Of a stretch of 64,000 bases of DNA, positions 11,340 to 23,644 are shown in pieces. The stretch covers positions 69,582,224-69,646,223 of the forward strand of contig CM059971.1 of assembly GCA_030490835.1 (NCBI GenBank). Reading direction: 5' to 3'. The first letter of the stretch is position 1. Each line of letters opens with the position of its first letter. Under the pieces are notes generated by a model. The model was not told where the DNA came from. It did no database searches and saw only the letters and a list, made by a program, of their open reading frames with translations. Both the position numbers and the translations under genes were made by a program. The DNA is from Annona cherimola. Taxonomy: Eukaryota; Streptophyta; Magnoliopsida; Magnoliales; Annonaceae.

Positions 11340-12060
11340 GATTTGGATTTTAATTTTATTTTGGACTTAAACATGCTTGGCTAAGCAATCTAGAGTTTAT
11401 GATGTAACATACGTACAATGTAGCGTGGTATGGGTTTTTAATTTATTTATGATGGATATTGTTGTTAATTTAATATCTTGTGATTTTTATGCTTGCTTAG
11501 TACATGGGCCTGTACTTTGGCATGATTCCATATATTAAATGATAGAACCGATATGTGAAAATCTAATATACGATAATCAAGATATTAAACTTGGAAATCT
11601 AAAACCATGAGAATAGGCATGATGACCTTGAAGAATTCCATGAACAAACTACAAAACTTTATGGATTCTAATTAACTTAATCCTATGAGAATAGGTGGTT
11701 AAGAAAATTATGTTACACCTTGTAGCTTTCGAGAGAAGGTGCAAGGATAAATTAGGGTTTGTTCTCCTTTAATAAACAATATCCGGATTAAATGATTACA
11801 CCACTATTCGTTGCAAAAAGTCATATGTGAAATCTTAGGGTCCTAGGTACTTGCACTTTTGTTCTCTACTTCTTCTAGTTTTCACCTTTCTCTTCCCATT
11901 TTTTCTATTTCTTTTCCATTTTATTTACTATATTCTCTGCATATTCGACACGAAAGCGTTTAAAAGCAAAATTTATAGTCCCGGATTCCCTGTGGATTGA
12001 TAATTTATATACTACAATCTATTAACCGTGCACTTACGATGAGATTGCAAACATATATTA
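11340..12060 (-). repeat. Element X, contiguous minus-strand copy
   Basis: Read on the minus strand, 12060-11775 matches 9640-9930 and 11770-11340 matches 12062-12520. Shared phrases include ACCCTAA(A/T)TTATCCTTGCACC, CTATTCTCATAGGATTAA and CATCATGCCTATTCTCATGG. It contains no coding frame. The phrase ACTATAAATTTTGCTTTTAA followed by a C/T-rich tract is reminiscent of a gypsy LTR or a non-autonomous derivative, but this is not proven. Confidence 0.65.
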
Positions 12061-12061
12061 T

Positions 12062-12550
12062 GTATTAAAGGAGCAAAAACCCTAAATTATCCTTGCACCT
12101 TCTCTCAAAACCTATAAGACATAACCCAAATATATTTTTAACCATCTATTCTCATAGGATTAAATCAATTAAGATTCATTAAGTTCCATAGCCATTCATA
12201 AAATTTCTAATAGTCATCATGCCTATTCTCATGGTCTTAGATTTCTAAGTTTATATCTTGATTATTATATATTAAACTTTCATCTCTCGTTTTCATCACC
12301 TAATATATGAAATGATGTTGAAGTGTGATACCGTGCACCCAACAAGCATTAAGATCACAAGATATCAAATTATCATAAATATTTTAAATAATTAAACCAC
12401 AATATTTGCTACGTTGGACGCATACTATATCCTAAACCCTAGTTAACGAGTTTAGCCTAGCATTTTTATAATCAAAATCAAACACATAATAATATTATAT
12501 CCAATATCCATACAAAGAAGACAATTAAAAATCAAAAAGAAAGAAAGAAA
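12062..12550 (+). repeat. Arm X2' of the interleaved inverted repeat
   Basis: This matches the reverse complement of 11340-11770 and directly abuts element X. The join at about 12061 is therefore a head-to-head junction. Confidence 0.65.
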
Positions 12551-12903
12551 GGGAAAGCTTATTTATCAAAATTCAAATGGTGTCTTGACTACTCCAAGTA
12601 ACTCGCCGCCTCACTTCTCGCCTCCTGATCTTCACACATCTAGCTCTCAGACCTCAAACTTAGCTTCAGATATGTTCTAAGATGCCTTAGGATATTCTCA
12701 AGGGTGTTTTATATACCATACAGGGGGAGAACTTGTGCACAGAGTTCAGACCACATAAAAATTGCCTACCGAGGGGCCAAAACGGCCTAGCTCGTGTTCG
12801 ATTCCAACAATATTAATTCATGCGCAATTTTTCCTGATTCTCGCTCGTTTCATCCCATTTCGCTCCGAAACTTCCTCGACACGATCGAGGTTACCTTGAT
12901 TAT
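12551..12903. other. Unassigned flank of the Sirevirus insertion
   Basis: No gene recognised. Sequence continues on the other side of the retrotransposon at 23645. Confidence 0.4.
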
Positions 12904-12908
12904 CATTT

Positions 12909-14611
12909 TGTTGGAAACAATGTTTAAAGCAAAACAAAATTGACCAAAGCATTAGTTTTGATGATTAACAAAGTTAAAATTGAGGATAAGGTGATTACTG
13001 ATGACTTCGCTTTATGATTTAAGGAATGAATTAGCCAAGTCGATATCCAAGTCGACTTGGACTTCGACTTAGGGTGAAGTTGATCACAAAGTCAACTCCA
13101 TATTCGACTCCAAAATAGACCACACAGCAAAATTCAAAATGGAAAGAAAAGCAGGTGAAGTCCGCAGGCCAAGTCGACTCCACTTGCGACTTGGGAAGCC
13201 AAGTCGCAAACAAAGTCGACTCCAGCATCGACTTCAGACGGCAAAAACACTCCAGAGCTGATTTTGGGGTACAAAAATGCCGAAGTCGCAGACGAAGTCG
13301 ACTCCAGATGCGACTTGGGTGAAGTCGCAGATGAAGTCGACCCCGAGTTCGACTTGAGTTCTTCAAAGTCCAAAATATAGATTCAAACTCATTTTCAAGA
13401 TCAACTTGGGATTTTTCAAATCCAAATCAAGGGTATAAGTTCACTATCAACTCAAGTCTCTCAAGTCTAAGGCACAGCTTCGAACGTAGTTGAAGATGAA
13501 GAAATTCAAGTCATGAAGACTACTATCAAAAGCAACAAAGACAAGTTCTTCAAGGAGTTTTGCAAATATTAGAAGTCATTTCAGAAGTAAATGATTCAAG
13601 AAGGAAAGCTAAGCAAGCTAGAAGAAATCAAGCAAGGACCAAACAAATTTCAGCACAAGAACAGGTCAGGTCGCAACCCAAGTCGACTCCAAGATCGACT
13701 TGAGATCAAGTTTTAAACCAAGTCGACCTAATCTCAGACTTGGAACTGAAGTCGCAAACGAAGTCGACTCCAGTTGCGACTTGGGAAGCCAAGTCGCAGA
13801 CGAAGTCGACTCCACCTGAACTTGGGAAACCAACGTTCGAATTTTTGAACGTTGTAACATTTATTGTGCGCCAACCACTTCTATAACGTTCAAATCTTCC
13901 TCATTCTATAAATAGACACTCAAGCAAACGAGAATATACACACTACATTGTCTAAAGAGAGAAAAGAAGTGCAAACAAGAGCTCCCATTTGCTTTTCTCT
14001 AAATTTGAGTGATCTATACATTTTCAAAGGAAGAAAGAGCTTCAAGTTGCAAGTAGCTTCAACGACATACAACCGGTTGCTTCTACAAGTTCTTCCTCAA
14101 GCTCAATCTTGCCTACACAACTCTGTAAAGTGTAGATCTTCCTTATTTTCATTACTCTTTGTTATTAGTCTTGGTTTGAGTGTATTGTAACAAACCAAGA
14201 CGTTGCAAGTAGAGTTGTGATTGGAGTTGAACTCATCACCTACTTGTATTAAGTGTACAAGCCCCCTAGAGCTAGAATCTAGAAGAGAGCATAGGCTCTA
14301 TTTGTGTATGCCCCCTAGAGCTGGAATCTAGAAGAGAGCGGAGTCTCTAAGTGTATTCGCGGAATACATAGTGGAACCCAAGTCACAACGGTGTGTGAGC
14401 TTGGAAGAGTGGAGCAGGGAGAGGTTGCCCGAACCACTATAAATCTTGCCTACTGTTTACCTTATTGCTTTCACTATTTCATTGCTCTCTATTTGTTTCA
14501 ATCAAGGGGATTACGCTTTCAAGGGGTTAAGTTTTAATTTACCGAAGAATTTTATAAGAACCCAATTCACCCCTCCCCTCTTGGGTTTTTGCCATTAACT
14601 CGGGACCAACA
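12909..14611 (+). repeat. 5' LTR
   Basis: The 1703-bp repeat starts TGTTGG and ends CCAACA. It carries a TATA box at 13907-13914, two clusters of an AAGTCGACTCC-like motif (13036-13345 and 13675-13815), and a two-copy tandem repeat at about 14262-14345 centred on CCCCCTAGAGCT(A/G)GAATC. Confidence 0.95.
13907..13914 (+). promoter_or_regulatory. TATA box of the 5' LTR
   Basis: TATAAATA precedes ACACTC and lies about 700 bases before the LTR end. The 3' LTR has the same box at 22935-22942. Confidence 0.6.
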
Positions 14612-14613
14612 AG

Positions 14614-14625
14614 TGGTATCAGAGC
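14614..14625 (+). other. Primer binding site, initiator-Met tRNA
   Basis: TGGTATCAGAGC, two bases after the LTR end, is the usual plant Copia PBS complementary to the 3' end of tRNA-iMet. Confidence 0.92.
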
Positions 14626-14659
14626 AAGTCTTTGAGTTTACCAAAGAGATCTTATTGAC

Positions 14660-16471
14660 ATGACATCCCAATCTACTTCCGTTCCCGCGTTTGCCGAAGG
14701 CCAATCATTTACTAGGCCACCATTGTTTGATGGGAACAATTTCGGCTATTGGAAGCTTCGTATGAAACAACTCATTATGGCTACCGACATGGATTCTTGG
14801 ATTGCAATCCAAGATGGTGTAACTTTGCCTACCGATGAAAGAGCTTCCAAGTGGACCGAAGAGGAAGTAAGAACCGTCAAGAGCAATGCTAAGGCCATGA
14901 ATTCTCTATTTTGTGCTCTTACGGCTTCTGAGTATGATAGAGTATCCTTTTGTTTAACCGCCAAAGAGATATGAGATACATTAACCTCCATCTATGAAGG
15001 AACTTCTCAAGTCCAAGGGACGAGAAGAAACATTTTGATTGGAGAATTAGAAAATTTTAGAATGTTAGAAACAGAAAATATTTCTGAGATGTTTGCTAGA
15101 TTTTCTAAAATTACTAATGCATTGAAAGGTCTTGGAAAGGCTATATCTGAATCTGAACAGGTTATAAAGATTTTAAGGGCTCTACTGGAATCTTGGACTC
15201 TAAAGATTACTGCGATAGAAGAAGCTAAGGACCTCAACACATTGAAGCTAGAAAACCTAATTAGCTCATTAATGTCACATGAGCTAATTAAGAAAAGAAA
15301 TGAAGATCATCACAAAGGCAAAAGAGCAATTGCCTTAAAAGCCGCACAAGATTCAGACGACACTTCATCTTCACAAAATGACGATGAGATTGCCCTACTC
15401 ACAAAACGATTCAGAAAATTTGTGAGGAAAGGCAGAAATTTCAGAAATTTTAAAGAAAGAAGTTCTAAAGAGAAAAAGAAAGAAACAACAAAATGTTACC
15501 GATGCAGCGGTTCGGGACACATGCAAGCCCAATGTCCAACGCCCGAAGAAAACAAGGCAAAGGAACAAAGAAAAGATCGAGGCGACAACAAAAGATTTCA
15601 AAGAAACAAAGGAAGAGGCATGTACGTAAATGAAGAAGAATCTACAACGAATAGCTCCTCAAGTGAAGAATGCGAAGTAGATTGTGCAAGAATCTGTTGC
15701 ATAGCAAACACCGACATATGCTTTGCAGCAATGGAAACTTTGGAGGATCAAGCCACTTTAACGGACTGCACGAGTAGTCAAGAGGTAACCTCCAAACAGA
15801 AATTCTTTTCAAATTTCTCTACAAATGAATGTCTTAAATGTGCTGAATTAAAGGAACTTCAACAAGCTTATGATTCACTATATGAAGAAATAAAGAAATT
15901 AGGAAACAAGTTTACAATTAAGAAAAGACAATGTGATGAAGTAATAATTGTAAATGGTAAACTTGCTGAAAAATTAGATAAGTTAAAAGATGAAAAGAAT
16001 ACCCTAGAAAATGAATTAGAAAAACTTAAAAACGAGAATAAATCATTAAATGAATCTCTTGCCAAGTTCTCTAATCCAGGAGAAAATGTAAAAATATTTT
16101 TGAAAATGACAACTCAAACTTGCAAGAAAGGACTTGGGTACAATACACTTGAACAAACTGAAACTAACGCTCCAAGAAATAATATCAAAACCAATTTTAC
16201 TAAAATAAATCGAACAATTTGGACAAAAAGACCAACTAATGAACAACTTACCAAATGGCTCCCTATTTCTAGACTTCCGGGAGCTTGTAACTTCTGCAAC
16301 AAGTTTGGACATAAGATATATCAATGTAAACTAAGAAAACTACAAAGCCGAGGTGCTAAATTGGTTTGGATGCCAAAATGCATTGGTTTTATGGGATCAA
16401 AGATGGATCAACTCAAACTTCAAAGGTTAACTAACCCAAACGGACCCATAAAATGGGTACCAAAAAGATAA
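14660..16471 (+). pseudogene. gag: Copia gag, interrupted by TGA
   Basis: The frame opens with ATG at 14660. The N-terminal half is the typical Copia gag region (GNNFGYWKLRMK near the start). TGA at 14972-14974 falls where the family has Trp, and the same frame reopens and runs to 16471. A zinc knuckle C-x2-C-x4-H-x4-C lies at 15494-15535. A long Lys/Glu/Leu-rich heptad segment at about 15830-16075 predicts a coiled coil. A second zinc knuckle lies at 16286-16327. The gag product would form the particle and bind RNA. The join to pol is broken by a one-base shift in the A-rich run near 16461-16470. Confidence 0.9.
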
Positions 16472-16472
16472 G

Positions 16473-19400
16473 ATTTACTTGTTTATTTTTCAGATATGTT
16501 TTAAGGCAAAGACAAACAATGTATGGTTCATAGATAACGGTTGTTCAAGGAATATGACCGGAGAAAGAAGTTTATTCCATAAACTTAAGCCTTGCAACGA
16601 TGGAACAGTTGCCTTTGAAAATAATGAGAAAGGTAAAATTAAAAGTAAATGAAACATCTATAGTATTTCTAATGCATGCATGAAAGATATTTTGTTTGTT
16701 GAAGGACTCAAGCACAATCTAATGAGCATTAGTCAATTATGTGACAAAGGATATAAGGTTTTGTTTGAATCATCTATATGTAACGTATTTGATGGAGAAC
16801 GTATCACGTTTAGTGGAAAAAGACATGGAAATGTATATTTGGTTTCACTTGATGAACTAGATGGTCAATGTCTAATGGCCATTGATAATGATCCATGGGT
16901 TTGACATAAAAGGCTTGGACATATAAACATGGGAAATATAAAGACCCTATGGAAAAAGAGTTTGGTAGAAGGATTGCCAAAGTTGAAATATGACAAGGAT
17001 AAAATTTGCAAGACATGTCAATTATCAAAACAACCTAAAATGCCTTTCTCTACCAAAAAGGAAATTTCCACCACTAGGCCACTTGAATTGCTACACATGG
17101 ATCTATATGGGTCATCCGATATTTTAACCATTGGTGGAAAGAAATATGTGTTTGTAATTGTTGATGATTTTTCAAGATTCACATGGATAATTCTCTTAGC
17201 TAGCAAAGATGAAGCCTTCTCTATGTTTGCAACTTTTGTAAATTTGGTGCAAAATGAAAAACAAAGTACTATTATAACTATAAGAAGTGATCATGGTGGT
17301 GAATTTGAAAACAAATGATTCATAGAACTATGTAATGAAAAAGGAATTCATCACACATTTTCTGCACCAAGAACTCCACAACAAAATGGAGTAGTTGAAA
17401 GGAAAAATAGAACTATACAAGAGATGGCTAGAACAATGCTAAATGAGAGCAAACTATCCAAGAAATTTTGGGGTGAAGCTGTAAATACAGCTTGTCATGT
17501 TTTGAATCGAGTTACCATTAGAGCAATCTTGAAAAAGACCCCATATGAGCTATGGAAAGGAAGAAAACTAAATATCTCTTATTTTCATGCTTTTGGATGC
17601 ACCTGCTATGTTTTGAACAATGGAAAAACCAACTTAGAAAAACTAGATGCTAAAAGTGATGAGGCAATATTCCTTGGTTACTCATCAAATAGCAAAACAT
17701 ATAGAGTATTCAATAAACGAAACCAAGTTGTAGAAGAATCGATACATGTTGTCTTTGATGAGTTTAACCAAACTCCTAGAAAGGAGGATGAATTAAGTGA
17801 TGCAGATGAAACAAAAGGAAAAGAACAACCAAAGAAAATCGAGCTCAAGCCAGAAAATCTCATGGAGGAAGAGGTAAGTGAAGGTAATGACTCTTACAAA
17901 CCTCCAACTGATTTAAAGTTCAAAAATGCCCATCCAATTGAGCAAGTCATTGGAAATGTATATGAAGGAGTAAAAACTAGAAGATCAAAGCAAAACATTT
18001 GTGGACAATATGTTTTTGTGTCCAAGATCGAACCAACTACCATTGAACAAGCTCTTAATGATGAAAGCTGGGTTATTGCAATGCAAGAAGAGCTAAATCA
18101 ATTTGAAAGAAATGATGTATGACATTTAATTCCTAGACCAAATGGTCATACCATTATTGGTACCAAATGGATATTTAGAAACAAATTGGATGAAAGAGGA
18201 CTTATAATTAGAAACAAGGCTAGATTAGTAGCCAAAGGGTATTCCCAAGAAGAAGGAATTGATTTTCAAGAATCATATGCACCTGTGGCTAGATTAGAAG
18301 CCATACGTATCTTACTAGCATTCGCTTCTCATATGAATTTCAAATTGTTTCAAATGGATGTAAAAAGTGCATTTCTGAACGGATATTTGAATGAAGAAGT
18401 ATATGTTGAACAACCCCCAGGATTTGAAGAAAAGGATCAATCGAAATATGTTTATAAATTGACCAAAGCGTTATATGGATTAAAACAAGCTCCAAGAGCT
18501 TGGTATGAAAGGTTGAATAAATTTTTGATTGATCATGAGTTTCAAAGAGGAAAAGTTGATACTATTTTGTTCATTAAATATAAAAGTAAAAATATTTTAA
18601 TTGTACAAATTTATGTAGATGATATAATATTTGGAGCTACTGATGAAACTTTATGCCAAGAATTTTCTAAGATCATGCAGAGTGAATTTGAAATGAGCAT
18701 GATGGGAGAATTAAATTTCTTTCTTGGACTACAAATCAAGCAGCAAACAGAAGGGATATTCTTAAATCAGTCCAAATATGTCAAAGAAATGCTCAAGAAA
18801 TTTGGAATGCAAAATGGTAAAGGAGCAAATACACCAATGAGTTCTACGATCAAGATCGACACAGACGAAAATGGTAAATGTATTGATCAAAAACTCTATA
18901 GAAGCATGATAGGATCATTGTTATATTTAACTGCTTCTAGACCAGATATTTTATTCAGTGTTTGTATGTGCTCTAGATTTCAAGCATGTCCTAAAGAATC
19001 ACATCTATTGGCTGTAAAAAGAATTTTTAAATATTTGATAAATACTATCAATCTTGGACAATGGTATCCAAAGGGGTCAACATTTGATTTAATCGGCTAT
19101 TCGGATGCGGATTTTGCCGGTTACAAAGTAGATAGAAAAAGTACCGGTGGAACTTGTCAATTTCTTGGAAATATGTTGGTTTCATGGTACTCAAGGAAAC
19201 AAACTAGTGTTGCCCTATCTACTGCGGAAGCCGAATATATAGCCGCCGGAAGCTGTTGTGCCCAACTACTTTGGATGAAACAACAATTAAAAGATTATGA
19301 CATTGATTATTTCAATATTCCTATTAAATGTGATAATACAAGTGCTATATGTTTGACTAAGAATCCTGTAGTGCATTCAAGAACAAAGCATATAGATGTA

Positions 19401-19556
19401 AGACATCATTTTATTAGAGAACATGTTGAGAATCATGATATTTGCTTAGAATATGTGAAAACTGAAGATCAAATTGCTGATATCTTTACCAAACCTCTAG
19501 CAAAGGAATCATTTTATAAAATTAGAAATGATATGGGGATGATAGAATTAAACTAG
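16473..19556 (+). pseudogene. pol: Copia pol: protease-integrase-RT-RNase H, multiple TGA stops
   Basis: One frame continues throughout. The protease motif at 16533-16541 reads DNG instead of the catalytic DSG. Integrase has HxxxH from 16905, CKTC at 17007, and the DDE residues at 17100, 17289 and 17397. RT has YVDD at 18612-18623. RNase H starts with YSDAD near 19098 and has STAEAEY near 19220; the region ends with the Copia-typical IADIFTKPL. In-frame TGA codons lie at 16650, 16902, 17316 and 18120, most at expected Trp positions. The polyprotein would process, copy and integrate the element, but this copy cannot make it. Confidence 0.93.
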
Positions 19557-19844
19557 GAAGAATTAGACAAATCTGATCTAAAAGGAGCCAAGTCGATGAG
19601 TCAAGTCGACTCCAGTGAAGTCGACTTGGGAGAAGCGAAGTCGACTCCGCCCCTAAGGCGAAATCGACTCCACTGGGTCGAAGTCGACTTCGCCTAGGGC
19701 AAAGTCGACTCCGCGCGCGCGACGGCTCGCCTTCCCCCTTCTCTTTTTCTTCTTCCTTCTCTTTCTTTCTTCTTCCTCCTCTTTCTCCCACCATTTCCAG
19801 CAACTTTTCTCTTCTCTCCCGGCGATTTCGAATCTCCGGCCAGT

Positions 19845-19888
<44 letters not shown>

Positions 19889-20028
19889 TTTCCGACAGCC
19901 TCTCCGTTTCTCTCTCTCTCTCTCTTTTTCCAACAACCTCTCCGTTTCTCTCTCTTTTACACTGCCCAGTCTTCCTTTTCTCCCATTTTATTTCACAGTC
20001 TTTCTAAGCTTTCTAAATTCCCAAACCA
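19557..20028. repeat. Internal GTCGAC motif array and CT-rich leader before the extra ORF
   Basis: At 19590-19715 there are five AAGTCGACT(C/T)(C/G) motifs matching those in the LTRs. They are followed by a long CT-rich tract with a (CT)n run at about 19846-19886. The CT-rich tract directly precedes the ATG at 20029 and could be the leader of a separate transcript. Confidence 0.8.
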
Positions 20029-21654
20029 ATGGCTCCAAAACCAAGACTCCCAAAGCTAGCAGTCTCCAAACCAACACAAAGACCCGTGCCTAGACCTTCA
20101 AGGTCAAATACAGAGGAAGAAATTCCTAGGAGACAGAGGACTCCTGCGAAACGAACCAGAGAGGAACCTTCAACCTCAACGGGTCGAAGGGTTAGATTTC
20201 AAACCGCTACCCAATCATCAGGTCGAGCTCCGAGGTCGAAAAGTCAACCTCAAAGCTCAAATTCAGGAAGAATCCTGATCACAAAAGGGCAAGTCCTGAA
20301 AATGCCCACAACATACTTCAGAACAGAGCTTCAACACAGTCGCTTCTATATGCACTTCTACGAGAGAAAGGTATTCATTCCAAAGATTATCGATTTCAAA
20401 TTTCTCAACGATTATGAATTCGATATAGAAGAGTTATTGGATTTTCAAGGATGGATACAGTTGTTAAAGACAGATGAAAGGATATATCCCGATCTGACAA
20501 GGATGTTCTATTATCTGTGGGATGATAACAATTTTTCAACCTTTGTCAAAGGAACAGAGATGTATTTTGGGACTATGAATAACCCAGATCAGAATGAAGC
20601 AATACAGAGAATATGAAGAATTCTCGAAGTTCCATCCGAAGAAGAATCACTTCCCCGGGATCTTACAGTGGAGAAAATATACAATGAGCTAACCAAGAGT
20701 AACAAGTATCATGCAGGAACCAAGTTCCTACACTACATGGATCTTTCTCCACGGCTGAGAGTCCTCCGCTTACTCATTGCTCACTGCATCTACTCGAAAG
20801 GCGGCGGAAGGAATCAGCTCAACCCACAGGAGGCCATGATTCTATGGAAATTAGTCAACAAGGTTAAGATCAGTCTTCCCAGATTATTCCTAGAAGCCTT
20901 GGCATGCAAAAAGGAAAATCCGAGAGGTGTTCTACCCTACGGGACTTGGATCACGAGGATCCTAGAATACTTCGAGGTGGATATTGAAGGGGAACCATTT
21001 GAAGTCCCTAAAACCACGAATGTCATTAATAAGGCATTGCTCCAACGAATGAAGATAAATTTGGAGCAGTTTAGGGATGACAGGATACGAGAAAAGCTGG
21101 GCGAACCAGCTCGTGAGCAAGAAGGCCATGCACAGACTGAGGGGGAGCAGCCTCCCGAGGCACCATCTGCTCCACCCCGAGACGTTCCCGAGGAGCCAGT
21201 ATCTCCTATGACGCACGGATCCTACTCTGCACAGGGATCTGCTGTACCTGATCGGGCGCCTCCACCGTCATCTCAAGAGGTCACATTACAGAGCATCAAA
21301 GAAGAGATATCTGCTCTACGAGAGGAAATGGGTCATCAAGAGGATCGAATGACCAGTCTCGTGACCGAGGTTCTCACTGCTATCAATGATATGCATTCCC
21401 GACAAGATCGAATCGATCGGGAAATGCGTACCATTCGATACCATCTTGCATCAGGGCGTCACAAAAATCGACCCATACCGGAGCTTGATCCTTTCGATTC
21501 AGGATCAGTTCATCGAGATCCGACTCCCGCTCCAGTTTCTTCCTTCTATTCCTTTGCTCATGTTCGACCTATCAAACCCATTCAATCCTCATATCCCATT
21601 TCCCAATTTCAATTCACCAAATCCTTGGTGATTGAACCATTTTTGAAAGATTGA
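20029..21654 (+). pseudogene. Extra Sirevirus ORF after pol, putative plant transposon protein domain
   Basis: The frame starts at ATG 20029, is cut by TGA at 20614-20616, reopens in the same frame and ends at 21654 (about 541 codons in all). The first 80 residues are basic and Pro/Ser/Arg-rich. A globular part follows, and the segment at about 20757-21000 (LRLLIAHCIYSKGG, then ILWKLV, then LPYGTWITRILEYF) resembles what I recall as the putative plant transposon protein domain (PF20167). The C-terminus has a Pro-rich linker and a predicted coiled coil at about 21280-21450. I see no signal peptide or membrane segment, so it is not an obvious envelope protein. Its role is unknown. Confidence 0.7.
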
Positions 21655-21922
21655 CAAAAAGGGGGAGATAAAATAGGAATAGAGTTATTTTTGAGAGTTT
21701 TTAGAGCATTTTGGGTCGGGTAGTTTGTATCTATGTTTTATTTTTGCTTTACAGTGTAATCTGTATTGATTTATGAAATTGTTTATGCTCACATATGTGT
21801 TTCATGATTGCTATGTGTTTCATATTTACTATACTCTGTTTGAAAGTTATGATCTGTTTTGAAAACTATATGAATATGATTATCTTGAAAGGTACAAGCT
21901 CAATTTAGTTTTGTCAATCATC

Positions 21923-21936
21923 AAAAAGGGGGAGAT
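21923..21936 (+). other. Polypurine tract
   Basis: AAAAAGGGGGAGAT lies immediately before the 3' LTR and would prime plus-strand DNA synthesis. Confidence 0.9.
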
Positions 21937-23639
21937 TGTTGGAAACAATGTTTAAAGCAAAACAAAATTGACCAAAGTATGAGTTTTGATGATTAACAAA
22001 GTTAAAATTGAGTATAAGGTGATTACTGATGACTTTGCTTTATGATTTAAGGAATGAATTAGCCAAGTCGATATCCAAGTCGACTTGGACTTCGACTTAG
22101 GGTGAAGTCGATCCCAAAGTCGACTCCATATTCGACTCCAAAATAGACCACACAGCAAAATTCAAAATGGAAAGAAAAACAGGTGAAGTCACAGGCCAAG
22201 TCGACTCCACTTGCGACTTGGGAAGCCAAGTCGCAAACGAAGTCGACTCCAACATCGACTTCAGACGGCAAAAACACTCCAGAGCTGATTTTGGGGTACA
22301 AAAATGCCGAAGTCACAGACGAAGTCGACTCCAGGTGCGACTTGGATGAAGTCGTAGATGAAGTCGACCCCAAGTTCGACTTGAGTTCTTCAAAGTCCAA
22401 AATACAGATTCAAGCTCATTTTCAAGATCAACTTGGGATTTTTCAAATCCAAATCAAGGGTATAAGTTCACTATCAACTCAAGTCTCTCAAGTCTAAGGC
22501 ACAGCTTCGAACGTAGTTGAAGATGAAGAAGTTCAAGTAATGAAGACTACTATCAAAAGCAACTAAGACAAGTTCTTCAAGGAGTTTTGCAAATATTAGA
22601 AGTCATTTCAAAAGTAAATGATTCAAGAAGGAAAGCTAAGCAAGCTAGAAGAAATCAAGCAAGGACCAAACAAATTTCAGCACAAGAACAGGTCAAGTCG
22701 CAACCCAAGTCGACTCCAAGATCGACTTGAGGTCAAGTCTGAAACCAAGTCGACCTAATCTCAGACTTGGAACTGAAGTCGCAAACGAAGTCGACTCCAG
22801 TTGCGACTTGGGAAGCCAAGTCGCAGACGAAGTCGACTCCACCTGCGACTTGGGGAACCAACGTTCAAATTTTTGAACGTTGTAACATTTATTGCGCGCC
22901 AACCACTTCTATAACATTCAAATCTTCCTCATTCTATAAATAGACACTCAAGAAAACGAGAATATACACACTACATTGTCTAAAGAGAGAAAAGAAGTGC
23001 AAACAAGAGCTCCCATTTGCTTTTCTCTAAATTTGAGTGATCTATACATTTTCAAAGGAAGAAAGAGCTTCAAGTTGCAAGTAGCTTCAACGACATACAA
23101 CCGGTTGCTTCTACAAGTTCTTCCTCAAGCTCAATCTTGCCTACACAACTCTGTAAAGTGTAGATCTTCCTTATTTTCATTACTCTTTGTTATTGGTCTT
23201 GGTTTGAGTGTATTGTAACAAACCAAGACGTTGCAAGTAGAGTTGTGATTGGCGTTGAACTCATCACCTACTTGTATTAAGTGTACAAGCCCCCTAGAGC
23301 TAGAATCTAGAAGAGAGCATAGGCTCTATTTGTGTATGCCCCCTAGAGCTGGAATCTAGAAGAGAGCGGAGTCTCTAAGTGTATTCGCGGAATACATAGT
23401 GGAACCCAAGTCACAACGGTGTGTGAGCTTGGAAGAGTGGAGCAAGGAGAGGTTGCCCGAACCACTATAAATCTTGCCTACTGTTTACCTTATTGCTTTC
23501 ACTATTTCATTGCTCTCTATTTGTTTCAATCAAGGGGATTAAGCTTTCAAGGGGTTAAGTTTTAATTTACCGAAGAATTTTATAAGAACCCAATTCACCC
23601 CTCCCCTCTTGGATTTTTACCATTAACTCGGGACCAACA
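21937..23639 (+). repeat. 3' LTR
   Basis: It is 1703 bp, TGTTGG to CCAACA, and carries the same motif clusters, TATA box (22935-22942) and tandem repeat as the 5' LTR. Differences are scattered single bases. Confidence 0.95.
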
Positions 23640-23644
23640 CATTT

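Larger units (their letters stand above)
12909..23639 (+). mobile_element. Complete Ty1/Copia (Sirevirus-like) LTR retrotransposon
   Basis: The element is 10731 bp and flanked by CATTT target duplications (12904-12908, 23640-23644). Order is LTR, PBS, gag, protease, integrase, RT, RNase H, extra ORF, PPT, LTR. Copia order (integrase before RT), large size, a gag with coiled-coil and zinc knuckles, and an ORF between pol and the 3' LTR together indicate the Sirevirus group. All coding regions are damaged by TGA codons and one frameshift, so it cannot be autonomous now. LTRs differ at roughly ten positions in the first 300 bases, implying a fairly recent insertion. Confidence 0.95.

Noticed and set aside
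13031..13860. Several minus-strand frames rich in the phrase ESTSSAT
   Set aside because: They result from the repeated GTCGACT motifs in the LTR and recur in the 3' LTR with breaks.
14972..20616. Possible programmed TGA recoding (readthrough or selenocysteine) in the retrotransposon
   Set aside because: Many Trp codons in the same frames remain TGG, the stops are scattered in conserved domains, and a frameshift and an active-site change accompany them. Decay is simpler.
20029..21654. Host gene captured between pol and the 3' LTR
   Set aside because: Intronless, directly followed by the PPT, and in the position where Sireviruses carry their own extra ORF; an element gene is more likely.
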